Origin: Glandiceps talaboti | Lineage: Eukaryota > Hemichordata > Enteropneusta > Spengelidae | Assembly: GCF_964340395.1 (NCBI RefSeq) | Contig: NC_135550.1 | Span: 17,121,984-17,185,983, forward strand | Direction of reading: 5' to 3' | DNA length: 64,000 bases | Part shown: positions 1 through 13,208 of the stretch, one piece after another | Position numbering within the stretch: the first letter of the stretch is position 1 | Layout of the letters: each line of letters opens with the position of its first letter | Notes under the pieces: generated by a model | Told to the model about the DNA's origin: nothing | What the model saw: only the letters and a program-made list of their open reading frames with translations | Database searches by the model: none | Program-made: the position numbers and the translations under genes

Positions 1-113
1 CAGTTGTGCTAAAAATCGTTTAATGTCAACTGTTTTATCTGTCAACGTACCAGACACCCTATCTTTCTCATCAGGCAGGACACACACTTCACCCATGTAA
101 CCTGAGCATATTA

Positions 114-2125
114 GGGGTGGACCATTTGATATCCTGGGGGGGGGGGCTTGAAAAAAAATCAGGATATGAGTGGGTGGTGAAAAAAAAAGATGGACCACTG
201 CTGCTAGAAAAAAATATATCTTGGCAGGGAAATGATGCACAGGTTCGAGTATACTGTTCAACCTGCACGTACCTCTCCAACCAGGACACTTGTCAAATCA
301 TGACAAACAGTTTCAAACACATGACAGGGACCAGTCAGTTTCGTTAGCCTGTGGTACATATATATATTTGTTCTTGTCTCTGTTTCTTTCATAAATGGTT
401 TAAATATTACTTCATGTAAGGGTTCAAACATAACTATTCATAAAATTGTACATATAATACATGTATTACCTAGCTACCACACTAGTTACAGAACATGCCA
501 TGTAAGTGTTTGGCTGTTTCACAATCAGTGCTTCACTTATCTTGCACTTTGGGGCAAAAGTGAACTTGAAGGTTTTGTAATGGTAATCTTCATACTATTG
601 GATAGTTTATAAAAGAACTTAATCTAAATTTTTCTAGTCTCTTCAGTATGAATTTGTCAGAAGGGATGATATACTTCCTATTTCAGACACTACACGTATC
701 GACACCACAACTCAAATTCAAGTTTCTATTGTACACTAGGTATGACCTCCTAAAGTGCTCTCACACATCAGTAACTTTACTATGCATGCAATATCAATGC
801 CCCTATACCAATGTTACACGCACACTTTTATAACATGGAAACCTTATTTAAAAAGGTTATATGTATTTTAGTTTTTCGATGCTTGGCAATATATATCTCA
901 GGGGCTATGAATAACCTAAAAAATGCCTAAATAGAAACAAAAAACTACAGATTTGGCAGGGGGGAGACCCCTTGGACTCCATCACCCCAAAGGCCACTCA
1001 TTCATTAAACCAACAATAAGATTCACCAAAATTGGTAAAAAACTTGAAAAGCTTCTAGGGGAGACCCCCTAGAACCCTCCTCCGACATAAGAGGTAGACA
1101 TGTTCCAGTTTCTAATCAAAGTTCTTTCCCCCACCTCTTACTGTCAAGATGCTATGGAACTTTATTTAAAAAATGTTTCAACCTTATGTAGTTTCTTTTT
1201 ACATGTTAGAGCTGTCTTGTAAAGCTTGCAAATTATTGTCTGAAAGTGTCTGTGAATAGCCTAAACATTGCCTTTAGAAGTAAAAAACTTCCAGGGCTTC
1301 TAGAGGGAGACCCTCTAGGACCCCCCGTAAGAGGTAGACATGTCCAAGCCTCAAATCAAAGTTCCTCCCTCCACCTCTCACTGTCAAGATGCAAAAATGT
1401 TTCAACCATGTGTAGTTGCTTTTTACAATTGTTAGAGCTGTCTTGTAAAGCTTGCAAATTATTGCCTGAAAGTGTCTGTGAATAGCCTAAACATTGCCTT
1501 TAGAAGTAAAAACCTCCAGGCTTCTAGGGGGAGAACCCCCCCCATTCACACACACTCACACAAGAGGTAGACATATCCCAGTCTCAAAGCTCTTCCCTCT
1601 ACAGCTTACTGTCAGATGCTATGAAACTTTATTCACGGGGGTCAGTGACTTTTTGTTGGCCCAATGGAAAAAAACACTGACACCCCCCTCCCCCATCCCC
1701 CCAAGCTGGAGAAACTGACCGGTCTATCTGAATGTCTGAGCTCACCAATCAAGTTTCCGATTTGTATTTTCAGTGTGTCATCATACCATGCATAAAAACT
1801 GTCAATGATGTTTATTTAATTGAAAATCAAACATGTATGAAATATGTAGTTTTCTAGATAAAATCTGTGTGTGATAGAACAGCACCTTTTTACTCCCTGT
1901 ATTACCCTGTGCGAAAACCAAACAGAAAATTGTGGCAACAAATGTAGGTGTTCAACATTGACGTAAAAAAAAAATCCGGATATCTCAAAGAAGCAAAGAA
2001 AAAAAAAGTTGCCAGCATAGGCGAAGGAGAAAAAAAAAATAATTCTCAGGCAAGCAGGTGGGAAAAAAATAATGACTCTCCTCCAATCTTCCAAGCCCCC
2101 CCCCGGATATCGAATGGTCTACCCC
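114..2125. mobile_element. Non-autonomous Harbinger-like DNA transposon
   Basis: Terminal inverted repeats begin GGGGTGGACCATTTGATATCC on the left (from 114) and, read in reverse complement, GGGGTAGACCATTCGATATCC on the right (ending 2125), followed on both sides by a G run and CTTG. The element is flanked by the trinucleotide TTA at 111-113 and 2126-2128. A 3-bp TWA target duplication with G-rich termini is typical of PIF/Harbinger elements. No transposase-like reading frame is visible inside, so it would depend on a helper element. A-rich tracts and an internal tandem repeat fill much of it. The family assignment is inference from the ends only. Confidence 0.6.
1021..1650. repeat. Three-copy tandem repeat inside the Harbinger-like element
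   Basis: Repeated landmarks are CTTCTAGGGGGAGACCCCCTAG-type palindromes (near 1051, 1299 and 1520), then AAGAGGTAGACAT, a C-rich CCACCTCT segment, and TGTCTGTGAATAGCC (1247 and 1473). The last two copies are spaced 226 bp apart; the first is more diverged and begins as early as about 896. Confidence 0.7.
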
Positions 2126-2128
2126 TTA

Positions 2129-2670
2129 TGGGATACAGTAATGTTGGTTATTTTCATATCAAGCATGACCGACTTTATACGTGCCAGCAGAAAGCCTGCC
2201 CGCAAGTGAACCCCATAAAGACCCGATGACGTATTTACTCGATAACAGTACATAGTACGTTTCAAATAATTAACTACAATGGTATGCCTTACATGTAAAA
2301 ACTATATAACCTCAACACAATTTCGAACAACACAGCTGCTCGTGAAATACTCGTCTGTATATGTTCATCATGCGGATGTAATGGATGATTTTCAGACAAA
2401 CGATTCGTTACACTAAGGACTCAATATATATGAATAATAAAAACGATTACATCAACAAAACTATTTTAATAGGATATTCGTGCTTTGTTATCATAAATGT
2501 AGATATCAAATGAAAGGAAACTTGAAGCTTGTATTCTTAATCTCTCTATTACACGTCATTTCGAAAAAAAAAATCATTAATTTTACAACTTGATCAGACT
2601 TAAACAAGCTTTTTATGACAAGTGTGTTTTGTCGTTATCAATGTACATTACATTTTAAGCTTGCATGTCG
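2129..2670. other. Unassigned AT-rich DNA with a partial flanking-unit copy
   Basis: No gene is visible. 2228-2400 matches the segment that precedes genes 2-4 (ACTCGATAACAGTACATAGTACG, later GCTCGTGAAATACTCGTCTG), so this is an extra partial copy of the gene-flanking unit. 2450-2640 resembles the tandem-monomer repeat described at 34.8 kb. Confidence 0.45.
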
Positions 2671-2808
2671 GAGAATTGAAGGAGATAATTTTTTTCTAAC
2701 TACCTTCGATGAACGTGTCGATTGCTAGCACTCTCCATAAACATCGATATCCAATCATCACGTTCACGCAAGGTAGTTAAAAAAGAAAATGTATTTCCTT
2801 CAATTCTC
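2671..2808. mobile_element. Short foldback/MITE-like element
   Basis: GAGAATTGAAGGA at the left end is mirrored by TCCTTCAATTCTC at the right end, and the inner part CTAACTACCTTCGATGAACGTG is mirrored by CGTTCACGCAAGGTAGTTA. The arms are about 50 bp with small indels. No clear target duplication. Confidence 0.6.
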
Positions 2809-3429
2809 TTACATGGCTTTAGAAATCGGCTGATATCTTTGGTAGGCATGGTCCAATTGTAACAACGACAAGATTTATCAGAAGTTTATTGCATGGGGGA
2901 ACAAGGAAGGTGACGGAAGGTAATTTTTCGAAATGTTTGCTGAGTAAAATGGCCGGTTAAATAAAAAGTTCATGTTGCCGTACTGTAATTGTGTTCTGTT
3001 GCAAACCTTGTCTATATCTCGCGTGAGTTTACTTGCGCGATCACAGAAACACGTTTTATTTGACCCCTTTCATATATAATTGGCTAAAACACGTCAATAC
3101 TGTCGCATATTTTGTTGATTCTGATAGAAACATATTCTGATACATATCTCGGGAAACAAGTGTCTAGGGTTCAAGCCCAGACTGTCGTGGTAGAGTCACA
3201 TGATAGGGACATGTAATACCGTATTCTTAAATTGTTGCTTTCCTTGTTCACAGGCTCAGAATATGACTTGAATATATTTCCCCTACCTGTATCTGCCAAA
3301 AATGACACTGACCTACCTATCTATTTATATGTAATCACATGCAAATCCATGTCATTGATGTAACCTGAAATTTAATAGTATTGGGCTGATAATGGTTATT
3401 TTTATACCATACACGTATCAAATTTAATA
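2809..3429. other. Unassigned DNA with possible SINE remnant
   Basis: No reading frame of note. 3166-3190 (GTCTAGGGTTCAAGCCCAGAC, then GTGGTAGAG) corresponds to the decayed tRNA-like segment seen better at 11932-11984 and 27995-28054, placing this at the start of the unit that carries gene 1. Confidence 0.35.
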
Positions 3430-3431
3430 TA

Positions 3432-3550
3432 GTCTAGAGTCTGACGACCGTGTTCCGAATTTACACCATACGTTGTCTTAACACATTACTGTGTAATGTG
3501 TGAAGATAACAACGTAGGTAAAATCGGAACACGGTCGTCAAGAACTAGAC
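3432..3550. mobile_element. 119-bp foldback MITE with TA target duplication
   Basis: Outer arms GTCTAG and CTAGAC are followed inward by TGACGACCGTGTTCCGA, mirrored by TCGGAACACGGTCGTCA, and then by ACGTTGT and AACAACGT segments meeting in a small loop around ATTACTGTGTAAT. TA dinucleotides flank it at 3430-3431 and 3551-3552, as expected of Tc1/mariner-type MITEs. It has no coding capacity. Confidence 0.7.
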
Positions 3551-3552
3551 TA

Positions 3553-4245
3553 ACTTTAACAGGTTTCACCAATGTATGCTTTTGTATACGTGCCAGATAC
3601 ATGTAATGACTGCCCTCAATTGACCATGTAATGACCCAATGATCTAATACACGATAACGGGTACACGGTACGCTGCGATTAATTAGCTAAAAATACGGTA
3701 GGTCCAGGCCTCTAAAACTATGGTATGACCCAACAACGACTTCCAACAATGACAGCCCAAAAACTCTGGTATAGCCCCAGGTATAAATCCGCCCAAGAGA
3801 ACAGTACTGGTATGATCATTCAGTGCGACTGTCTATTTTTTTTCATCAACGGGTAACTAAGGCCAAGAACTGTTTCTGGTCCGGACATTTTGTCTCGATA
3901 ACGCGATGTTTTTTTGTATTTACAAAAAACCTGTCAATCAATCTACTACATGCATTTTTGGCAGTAACTGATCTTTTTATTTAGTACTTTAGAGCAAGTG
4001 TGTGTGTGTGTGCTTGTTCACGATTGTCTCTGCAGTTGTCTTTACTAAAGTAGGGATGTTTATTTATGTGTTTCCCCTCGGATCTGAAGACTGCATGGGC
4101 TGGACAAAGAGAAAAAAAGACCGAAGCGAGGATATTTAAGTGATGCACGCGCTGGCCAGAAACAATTATCTTTTTTTTGTCTAATATCAGGTCCATGCTA
4201 TCAAATATTTAGCGTCACAACAATGTAAATATATCAAAGATGGGA
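3553..4245. other. 3' flank of gene 1, unit-derived sequence
   Basis: No gene seen. 3585-3790 (cell-to-cell matches such as ACCATGTAATGACCC, CGATAACGGGTACACGGTACG) and 4185-4210 (GGTCCATGCTATCAAATATTT) are the same landmarks that lie 0.9-1.4 kb before genes 2-4 on the plus strand, so this is their homologous flank. Confidence 0.45.
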
Positions 4246-4272
4246 AGGAGGAGGAGGAGGAGGAGGAGGAGG
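4246..4272. repeat. (GGA)n microsatellite
   Basis: About nine GGA units, uninterrupted. Confidence 0.9.
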
Positions 4273-4528
4273 CAAGTAATGATATTCAAGGTTAGAGTGT
4301 AGTATGCTGGAAAACAAAACTGTCACTAAAAGTAAAATGTATAAATGTATTATTTTTTCAAAATTTAATAGGACAATTATCGATCTCCAATACATAAATG
4401 GCTTTACCCCATCTCTTCAAGAGGTCAGTTGAGTATAATAATGGGTTGGATGGTGAAGTAATTGTATGAATAGACAAGGCATGCATAGCACAACGCATAT
4501 CAAGTTTCTGTCTTCACCTCACACATCC

Positions 4529-4681
4529 AAACAAACACAAACACAAACACAAACACAAACACAAACACAAACACAATCATACATACATAAACTTATACAT
4601 ACATACATACATGCATGCATGCACATACATACATACATACCGGTACATACATACATACATACATACATACATACATACATA
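4529..4681. repeat. (ACAAAC)n followed by (CATA)n
   Basis: Hexamer repeats at 4529-4575 pass into tetranucleotide CATA repeats with CATG and CCGG interruptions to 4681. Confidence 0.9.
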
Positions 4682-5186
4682 GAAATGCATAAGGAACTTG
4701 TGAGACAGTCCGAAAAAATAGATGTAATCCGACGTTTCGAATAAAATTTCTTTTTCAAGGTATTCAAAGGCAAGACATACATTAGGTAAACACCTGAATA
4801 TATCTGAATGTTATGGAACAGAACGACAACCGCGCGTGATTAACGGTTATACGTGTGGAAAGTTCTAATATTCGCACGCACCAAATAGAACCCAATAGAA
4901 CACGCCTGAAATATAAAATAAGCGTGATTAGACTGGGAATGACGTGAATAATCTATTAATTCCAAGGGGTTCCAGCGTTCCGAGACGGAAAATGATTTCC
5001 TCTTCCTTCAACCTCAATAGTTTCTCATCGCCAGAAACCTTACAAATTCCTGAAATAGACATACCTGATACACTGTGATCGTTGGTAATAAAATGCATAG
5101 ATACGGGATAGTTACGATTCTTTTGTCTGGTCAGACGGAGATGTTCCACGAAACATATGTACATACACAAGTACGCATACATATAT

Positions 5187-5187
<1 letters not shown>
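4682..5187. other. Unassigned, apparently lower-copy DNA
   Basis: No reading frame, RNA gene or repeat recognised. It lies between two microsatellites in the 3' flank of gene 1. Confidence 0.4.
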
Positions 5188-5272
<85 letters not shown>

Positions 5273-5276
5273 GCGC
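5188..5276. repeat. (CA)n-(CG)n tract just past gene 1
   Basis: (CA) to 5258 then (CG) to 5276. Read on the gene strand it is a GT-rich tract beginning about 63 bp beyond the poly(A) signal. Confidence 0.95.
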
Positions 5277-5338
5277 TCTTACATTCAAACAAAGGTCAGC
5301 CAACAACATAAACATTGTTAAATGCGAAATAAAAGCGT

Positions 5339-5344
5339 TTTAAT
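5339..5344 (-). terminator. Poly(A) signal of gene 1 (ATTAAA)
   Basis: ATTAAA on the minus strand, 164 bp past the stop codon, in a block (TTTTAATTAAAACGC) conserved in position across genes 1-5. Confidence 0.65.
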
Positions 5345-5507
5345 TAAAATAAAAAATTGCTTTCATGCTACAAGTGATAATACAAACAATAGTTTCTCTT
5401 CGTATTAACAAATTGTCATATTTATATTGGCACCGTAAAGTGAGTTGTCAGTCCCGTTTGCTAGCATTCCAAAAGTCAGAGTACATAAAGATCACCGGTT
5501 CATTCAT

Positions 5508-5909
5508 CTATACTCTCTTGTAAAACTTCTTGCCGACGAGGTCCACACCTGGTTTGGTCAATGTCCAGGTCATCTGATCTCCATTAACTTCACGGATTTC
5601 CACCACTGTACCTGGTTTAACACCCCTGATGGTAAGTTTGTTGCCTTCGAGGGTTGCAATTGATTGCCTCTCTTTGCCAAGGGGACCAAACGATTCAGTG
5701 AATTCTTGACCAAGGATGAACTTGTGCTCGACGGTGCCTCCCTTTGGTCCTGTGGCCCCTAGGATGTAGTAGTCGCCATCTTTTTTGCATGTTGCCACCG
5801 TCTTTATCGATGATATCTTTTCTGCATTCTCTGGTGGGGAACCACAAGCCAACATAAACTCCTTTATGTTCTCACTTCCAGTGGTTTCCCAAGTGCCAAC
5901 GAATGTCAT
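5508..5909 (-). CDS. FABP-like intracellular lipid-binding protein, gene 1
   Basis: A complete 133-codon frame in one exon. The family folds into a ten-stranded beta barrel that holds a fatty acid or similar hydrophobic ligand in the cytosol. Visible family marks are the N-terminal GTWETTGSENIKEFM (residues 5-19, the FABP signature region with Trp7), KDGDYY near 43-48, TGPKGGTVEHKF near 53-64, and IREVNGDQMTWTL (105-117), whose Arg106 matches the conserved ligand-carboxylate arginine. The end GKKFYKRV has Lys where most FABPs have the Arg of the Arg-x-Tyr pair. Length is normal for the family (about 132). The ATG at 5909 is the first after the predicted start site. The gene ends with TAG at 5508. 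The three usual introns are absent. It is the most divergent member of genes 1-4 (Val4, Cys22, Ile105). Ligand unknown. Confidence 0.93.
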   Translation of the reverse strand: MTFVGTWETTGSENIKEFMLACGSPPENAEKISSIKTVATCKKDGDYYILGATGPKGGTVEHKFILGQEFTESFGPLGKERQSIATLEGNKLTIRGVKPGTVVEIREVNGDQMTWTLTKPGVDLVGKKFYKRV

Positions 5910-5991
5910 GATGATTGTCTGAGAATGTGTGGCCGTTCAAGAAAAACTGTCAGGTTGTTTCTCTGGTCACCAGTGAAGTTGCTGTAGAGAG

Positions 5992-6041
5992 TGACTTTCC
6001 TCTGGCTCTGTACACACCTTTAAATGATTTGGTATGCAAAT
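5992..6041 (-). promoter_or_regulatory. Core promoter of gene 1: octamer, TATA-like box, initiator
   Basis: On the minus strand: ATTTGCAT (6041-6034), TTTAAAGG (TTTAAA at 6024-6019) and initiator TCACTCT with +1 A at 5992. TATA-like box start to +1 is 32 bp. The predicted 5' leader is about 82 nt with an ATG only at the CDS start or very close to it. Confidence 0.65.
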
Positions 6042-6229
6042 GACAGACTGTTACATTTTTAAACCAGGTAAAGCAGCAGTCTTACCACATCATTGAAGGA
6101 CAAATACATTCTATTTACACTTTGAAAATACGTTTTTAAACTTAGTTTAATGATGCAATTTAAAGTGTGGAAAACATCAATATCAAAATCATGATTCCAA
6201 TCGTCATGAATTTCTAAATTCTATATGTT

Positions 6230-6414
6230 GTGAGGGGTCAGACTTACCTTTTACTTCCTATGGTTGATTCTAAACCGGTTTGGTGTTTGTCAGACTTTCC
6301 AAATTTGGTTTCCTGCTTTGACATTATCAATTGTGAGTGATTGAATGTCTTTTTAACATTTGGTAATATCACAGTCTTCCACTAACTCGATATGCTAGTC
6401 GGACAAAGTTGAAC
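6230..6414 (-). promoter_or_regulatory. Distal conserved upstream block of gene 1
   Basis: Contains the palindrome AAACCGGTTT (6272-6281, a match to the Grainyhead consensus AACCGGTT), AGGAAGTA (an ETS-type core) and, at 6394-6414, a segment with GTCGGACAAAGTTGAAC that resembles HNF4/DR1-type nuclear-receptor sites. The same order recurs 300-500 bp upstream of genes 2-6. Binding is inferred. Confidence 0.45.
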
Positions 6415-6957
6415 ATTTGTGGTGAACTTTTACCAGACTCCCCCTCAAAAGGTAACATTTGAAAATTAGTTAAAATTATCGGTAATTTCTCCAGATTTTG
6501 GAGGACATCGATCCAATACAGAAATAACATTTTGAAGAAAAGATTTTGTAAGAAAGTTCCATGGTGTGATCCATTTTACAAGTTGACTATGATGGCTTCA
6601 ACGAGAGTGCATTTTTCAGAAAAAAAATAACTCTAATAAAAACGAACTCATCAGAAACTGAAAACGCGAAAGAAAGGAATATAAAAATCACATGCAGAAA
6701 TCCGTGGAAAGACCAACAGATAAATGAGGTTTATTCATTACAAAAACTATTTGTCTCGACAAGAACCATCACTTTTAACAATATTAACATCTGCTTCCAT
6801 GAACGATCATTGTCTCCAACTCCAGAAATACAGACACCAAGTTTTTGTCAACTCCCCCCTAAAAAATGTCTTTAAAAAAAATCATTATGTATATATTTGT
6901 GTATGTCGACTGAAATCCATTCTTAAACGATTAATGCCATTCTACATTTAAGGTAGC

Positions 6958-7178
6958 AGATCGTAATTTCTTAGTCTAAGTGAAATAAACCATTACCACG
7001 TACTGCAACTGGACGTAGGTCGTAGGCACAAATGCGCCAGAGTTTTGATGTCTGCAATTCATGTCTACATGGTGTGGCATGTTAGTCCACTTTTCAATCT
7101 TTGCTATCTTAAAGTGTTGCATATGCATTGGTTTTTGTGTGTGTAGTTGTATCAAACAGCGAGTGAACACTAACATAA
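6958..7178. mobile_element. Truncated long-TIR MITE
   Basis: The right end (TTGCTATCTTAAAGTGTTGCAT ... GAGTGAACACTAACAT, split by small differences) matches the full elements at 15176-15525 and 61168-61483; the left terminal inverted repeat is mostly lost. Confidence 0.5.
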
Positions 7179-8164
7179 AAAGAACTTTCTCTTTGAATTA
7201 ATGCATGTACTGGGCATATGACTTGTTGGATATGAGCCAGGTGTATCCATCATTTTATTTTTGCAATAAGTCGATATGAATAATTCAAATGAGTATATTT
7301 TCATAGTTTAAACCATGATACGATCAAATCAGCACTGTTAGTTAGAGCACGTATGGTTAGTTTAAAGCATCCCCACCCATGGTCTAGAATTATGTCACCA
7401 GTGATAGCGCCGCGTTCCGCGATGAACTTTTACCGACATCTGTACGCCCGATTTATAAGGGAAAGAACCAGAAGGAGTAAGGGTGTCATTTATTCACTTC
7501 GTCCCGTGTTTAAAGTTCGTGTCTTCTCCTCTTGGTGTGCTCCTTGTAATATACTCTTTTGATGGAGACAACTTTATTTGAAAGCTATAGCTTCTTGAGA
7601 CAGTACACGCCGTTTGAAATCTGTCGATATCCTTTGGGTTCAGTTTTGCGTTCTTGCCTCACAAATGAACAATACCTTACCATATGTGAACTCTGCCCTG
7701 TTTTTTCTTTAAATAAAAAGTCTGTTCACTTGATTGTTACTTCAACATGTGTACTCAAATACATAACATATTACTTTATCTGTTTCACTTGGTTTTAAAT
7801 TATCAGTGATATTCCCCTGGTTAAGTTAAGCGGTTAATCGAAGTCAGGACGACGTCGCTCCGGAACGGATGCTTCCTGAATCACTAACAAATATTGAAAA
7901 GAGGATGGAGTACTTTTGGTTCCTCACCGGAAATGGAAATAACTCCTCATCGAACGCAATATGAGGAAGAATACATGCAAAGTTAAAGGAATGGACCGAT
8001 GATATTGTGTGACTGATTCGGAAATCGTCAAATATGTGCACATCAAAGTGTATAAGAATCAAATCGAGAGGTATTCTGTATGATATGCATTTTATATGGC
8101 GATGAACTGGTCATACAGATTGTTACTGAAGTACAACATTTAGACTGCTGGATTTTGGTGATCC

Positions 8165-8259
8165 ACGGAATAAAGCAACGTCATGTACGCCATATGTAGA
8201 TGTAGAGGTGTAGGACCACTGATATGAATTACTGCAAGAATAAGCTTTGACAGGTAAGT
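8165..8259 (+). other. Exon-like conserved block, unit 1
   Basis: Segment GGTGATCCACGGAAT ... ATGAATTACTGCAAGAATAA followed by GTAAGT at 8254-8259. The donor-like GTAAGTACA is kept in all six copies in the window, but the frame in front of it is not: here it reaches a stop before the donor. May be a decayed exon or merely duplicated DNA. Confidence 0.3.
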
Positions 8260-9637
8260 ACAGTTATAAAAGGCGGTGCTTTTTGAAATTTGTATTATTT
8301 TGTATGAGATACATTAAATAGTGACAGATATTGACACGATTACAACTTACTACTTGGCAGATCTACATACTAAAAGGAAATAATATGTTTTTTAAATAAA
8401 ATAACAGATTGGATTTCAATATTAGTTGTGAACGCCATTGTCGCTATTTTGTATGCGACTACAGTGAGCGGTGACAGACATTCATACGATTACAAGTGAC
8501 GAAAATTATAAGGTTCCTAACACCGCGTATTTCAATCTGCTAACTGAGCACATCACCAAAAAAACCATCCTATTTAAAGGCTTGGACTCATTTGGGGGAA
8601 AAAATGACTCTCTTTGGTGATGTGAAATATAGTCAGGTATACTCCCCTCCATCTCGTCCCCATTGTTTCAACCATGCTCTCAATTCTATTTAACGGGAGA
8701 CTTTTTACACAACGAAAGTGTCCGCAAACTCTTTATAACCATGAATGAAACTGTCCGCATTATCGTTAACCATTTCTATGACACTGTCCCCACCATGTCA
8801 ACTGTTACAACACCACCAACCCATAAACACACACGCCTAAGATATCATTCAGTGAAGTGTGTGTTAACAATCGTGTATACCTTGACCAGATCTCGAACAC
8901 AGTATTTCTAGCACTGTACCTCTCTATTCAAAGACGCGATCTGTGATCACTTCACTACAATGTGATTTGAGCCTAAAGGGATTTATATATAGAATGTATT
9001 CATTAAAATGACAACCCGTACGTGCTCGAGGGCTACGTAACACAGCTACGGGAGAAAACGCCGATAGGACGTTCTCGACGGGTAAAAGAGGAAATAACAG
9101 GGCTGACGATCATAAGGTTGACGTTCTGGAGGAAACCCAAAGAACTCGTGACTAACGACAACTAACGAACAGAGATCATTTATCTGCAATTTATCTGCAT
9201 TTAATATAATTGACTAATTATGATTGTCATAAATTAAAATTTTTGAAACTTAATGGAACAGGTATTCGAGGTCTAGATAAAAAAGTGTCACTTTTCGGTG
9301 ACTTCTAATTGAACGTGCCCATGTAATCTTGCTTGGAGGTAACCTATTTATCTGAAGAAATTAGGCGTGACTTCAATCGTTGGTGGAAAAGGGAAGTCTT
9401 TCATATACATGGTACCTAAAACAGCAGAGAGGATACCCTTTTGTTTCAACTTGATCTTGGTGTCGACATTACAACTACCGTTCCTGATTCTGAAGGTAGG
9501 ATGTTATTGATCAATTAAATCTTGGTATGTTCAAAAATAAGAGTTTCACTTTAATATGCACATAACAAAGCTAGGGAGAGAAATAAGTTTCTCTGCGATT
9601 TTGTAAATAATTTGGTGATTTAAACTGCAAGCGGTGT

Positions 9638-9701
9638 GTGATGCGATGCGATGCGATGTGATGCGATGTGATGTAAAGTGATGTGATGTGATGTGATGTG
9701 T
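9638..9701. repeat. (GATGY)n pentanucleotide tract
   Basis: Units alternate GATGC and GATGT, with one interruption (TAAAG). Related pentamer tracts occur at the equivalent place in units 2 and 3. Confidence 0.85.
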
Positions 9702-10086
9702 ATTTAAAATGTATTGCCATTGGGGGCCTTCTTCCACGTCCTATGCCAGATCCCTACCCAGAGCTCATCAAATTAAAAGTCTAACGCCCTTCTGATTTTT
9801 GCGAATATCGAAAGTTATCAGCTGTCAGTATAAAATTTCGGTATGGACGTCTAGGTCAATGATCCTTTTATCAGAATGAAAATCCCTTAACTTTACCGCT
9901 GACCTATGTCAAGTTGCCACATGAGCACACACTGTCGTATAAGAAAAAGTTACGCAAAATGAGAACAGGTTCACCAAACAGCAATATCATCAACTCTAAC
10001 CAACGGCCTGAACACCACCCAAACTGTCTGGCGTGCATAAAATACACAAGGACGTCCCTTGCTTACACCTAGGATATCCAATGTTG

Positions 10087-11439
<1,353 letters not shown>

Positions 11440-11931
11440 GTTTGTGGTAAGACATGCCTTACATGGCTTAGGGTGGTAACTATCGATGCTGATAGAATGT
11501 TTTCCAACGATTTCAACCGTCTCATCTGCTCTAAGACTTCTCGTTTTAATTACAAGTGCGCCCCTACTCACCATTGTAATCACCATCTTTCGTTTGTTAC
11601 TCTTTACTGACGTGGAGGAAATCTTAAATTTGCACAAATCACTGCCTAGCAAAGGAAAGATATTTGTTAAAAGAAATCGTCAGAAATCAATTTCAAAGCC
11701 AAAATACAATGTGACCAGGTATAAATTGAATGCAGATATTACCTAATTACCGAAAATCATTAATTATAAAAATTGATCATCAAATTACATGTTACAACAG
11801 AATATCTGCTCTGCTCCTAAGTTTTGATTAGAAGTGCACCACTACTCACTGTTGCAATCACAGTCTTTCGTTTAGTACTTGTTCACTGTACTAGAAGTCT
11901 TACATTTGTGCAAAATCGGTCGAAAAATCGT

Positions 11932-11984
11932 TTCGAACCCAGACTGTAGTGGTAAGAGGCACACGAACACACCGCTCTGACACC
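11932..11984 (-). mobile_element. tRNA-like SINE head, remnant
   Basis: On the minus strand TGTCAGAGCGGTG (A-box-like, 11982-11970) is followed about 40 bp on by GGGTTCGAA (B-box-like). Sequence between the boxes matches the copy at 27995-28054. It does not fold as a canonical tRNA by eye, so a SINE-derived remnant is preferred over a tRNA gene. Confidence 0.4.
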
Positions 11985-13208
11985 GACACCCTACCACCCA
12001 CCAATATACCCACCCACCAAACCCACCCATTCACTTTCTGATCCATGTAACATGAACGTATTACGGGGAACAATAATGTTTGTGATTTTCATACCAGGTA
12101 TGAACCGATTTAGGGCTTACCGAACTTCATATGTGTTTTTGTATGTTATGTGCCAGATAAAGACTGCCAGCAATTGACCATTTAATGACCCTATATATAT
12201 ACAAAATGTACTCGATAACGGTACATAGTACGCTTCAATTAATTAACTACAAGCTTAGTACGATGCCTTAAAATCATGGTACGACCTCAACTAGACTACG
12301 AGCAATGACAGCTGCTCGTCAAATAATTGTCTGTATATGCTCATCAAAGGCATGTAACGGACGATTTCAGACTTTAAGGGGGCACAGGGGGACTTTGAGA
12401 GTTTTGTTTACTCTGACAAGATTACATAAAACCTCGTTTTAAGTATTCCAGTATGATGCTAATCTCGGTGTATAGCTTCGACGACATAAAAAATGTACTA
12501 CTGACGTTGATGGCATAGCAGATGACATGATAGGGGTTTCCTTGACTGTCTGTCTATTCGTAATACTCATCAACTACCATCAAGTGGTAACTAATAACTG
12601 GTCCATGCTATCAAATATTTATAAGCATTATACATGTAAAACAACAACAATTTCTTCATTTCCTTTAGACTTACGTGTTTCTCACATTGTACTCGCCAGT
12701 ACCGTCTCGGCAATGTCAAAGTATTATGGATGGGAGAAGGAGGCAAATCTAAGTTTCGACGTTTATATGCTGGAAACCAAAATAACCTTTACTAGGGCAC
12801 CTCCACCCCACCGCTGTCCATCGTTTGATAACTGCAACATAAAGACTTTCAATGAATAGTCGGCAAATTGAAATCACAGTCGTTGGTATGGCTTCACAAG
12901 GTGAACGAGAACGGCGAAAGCCAAAGGTGAGATCGGAGTGAGTTGGGCACAAATTTAGAACGGCATGACGGAAGCGGACTGTCATAAACAGAAGACGTAA
13001 AATCACCATTCGAACTAATATAACTTAAACAGTTGGGACAGCTTTTATGGAAAGTAACTAAAACAAAAATCATATATCATTATTATTTCGAAATGTTACA
13101 CTGTGTCCTCGTCACTTAAAAAAGGCCAATTGAGTACAATAATGGATTTGAACGTGAAGCAAAGATGTGAGTAGATATGTATGCAACAACGCATATTACA
13201 GTTTAACT

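Larger units (their letters stand above)
6415..10086. other. 5' flank of gene 1 (repeated unit)
   Basis: No convincing gene. It carries unit landmarks shared with the other units: a MITE remnant (6958-7178), GATAGCGCCGCGTTCCGCG (7404), AGTACAACATTTAGACTGC with an exon-like end at 8259, and CCGTTCCTGATTCTGAAGGTAGG (9478-9500). A pentamer tract lies at 9638-9701. Frames across it are not conserved between units. Confidence 0.5.

Noticed and set aside
12527-12859. 110-codon plus-strand frame in the 3' flank of gene 2
   Set aside because: The duplicate in unit 3 (from 21277) is frame-broken after about 50 codons and other units do not keep it; no family resemblance.
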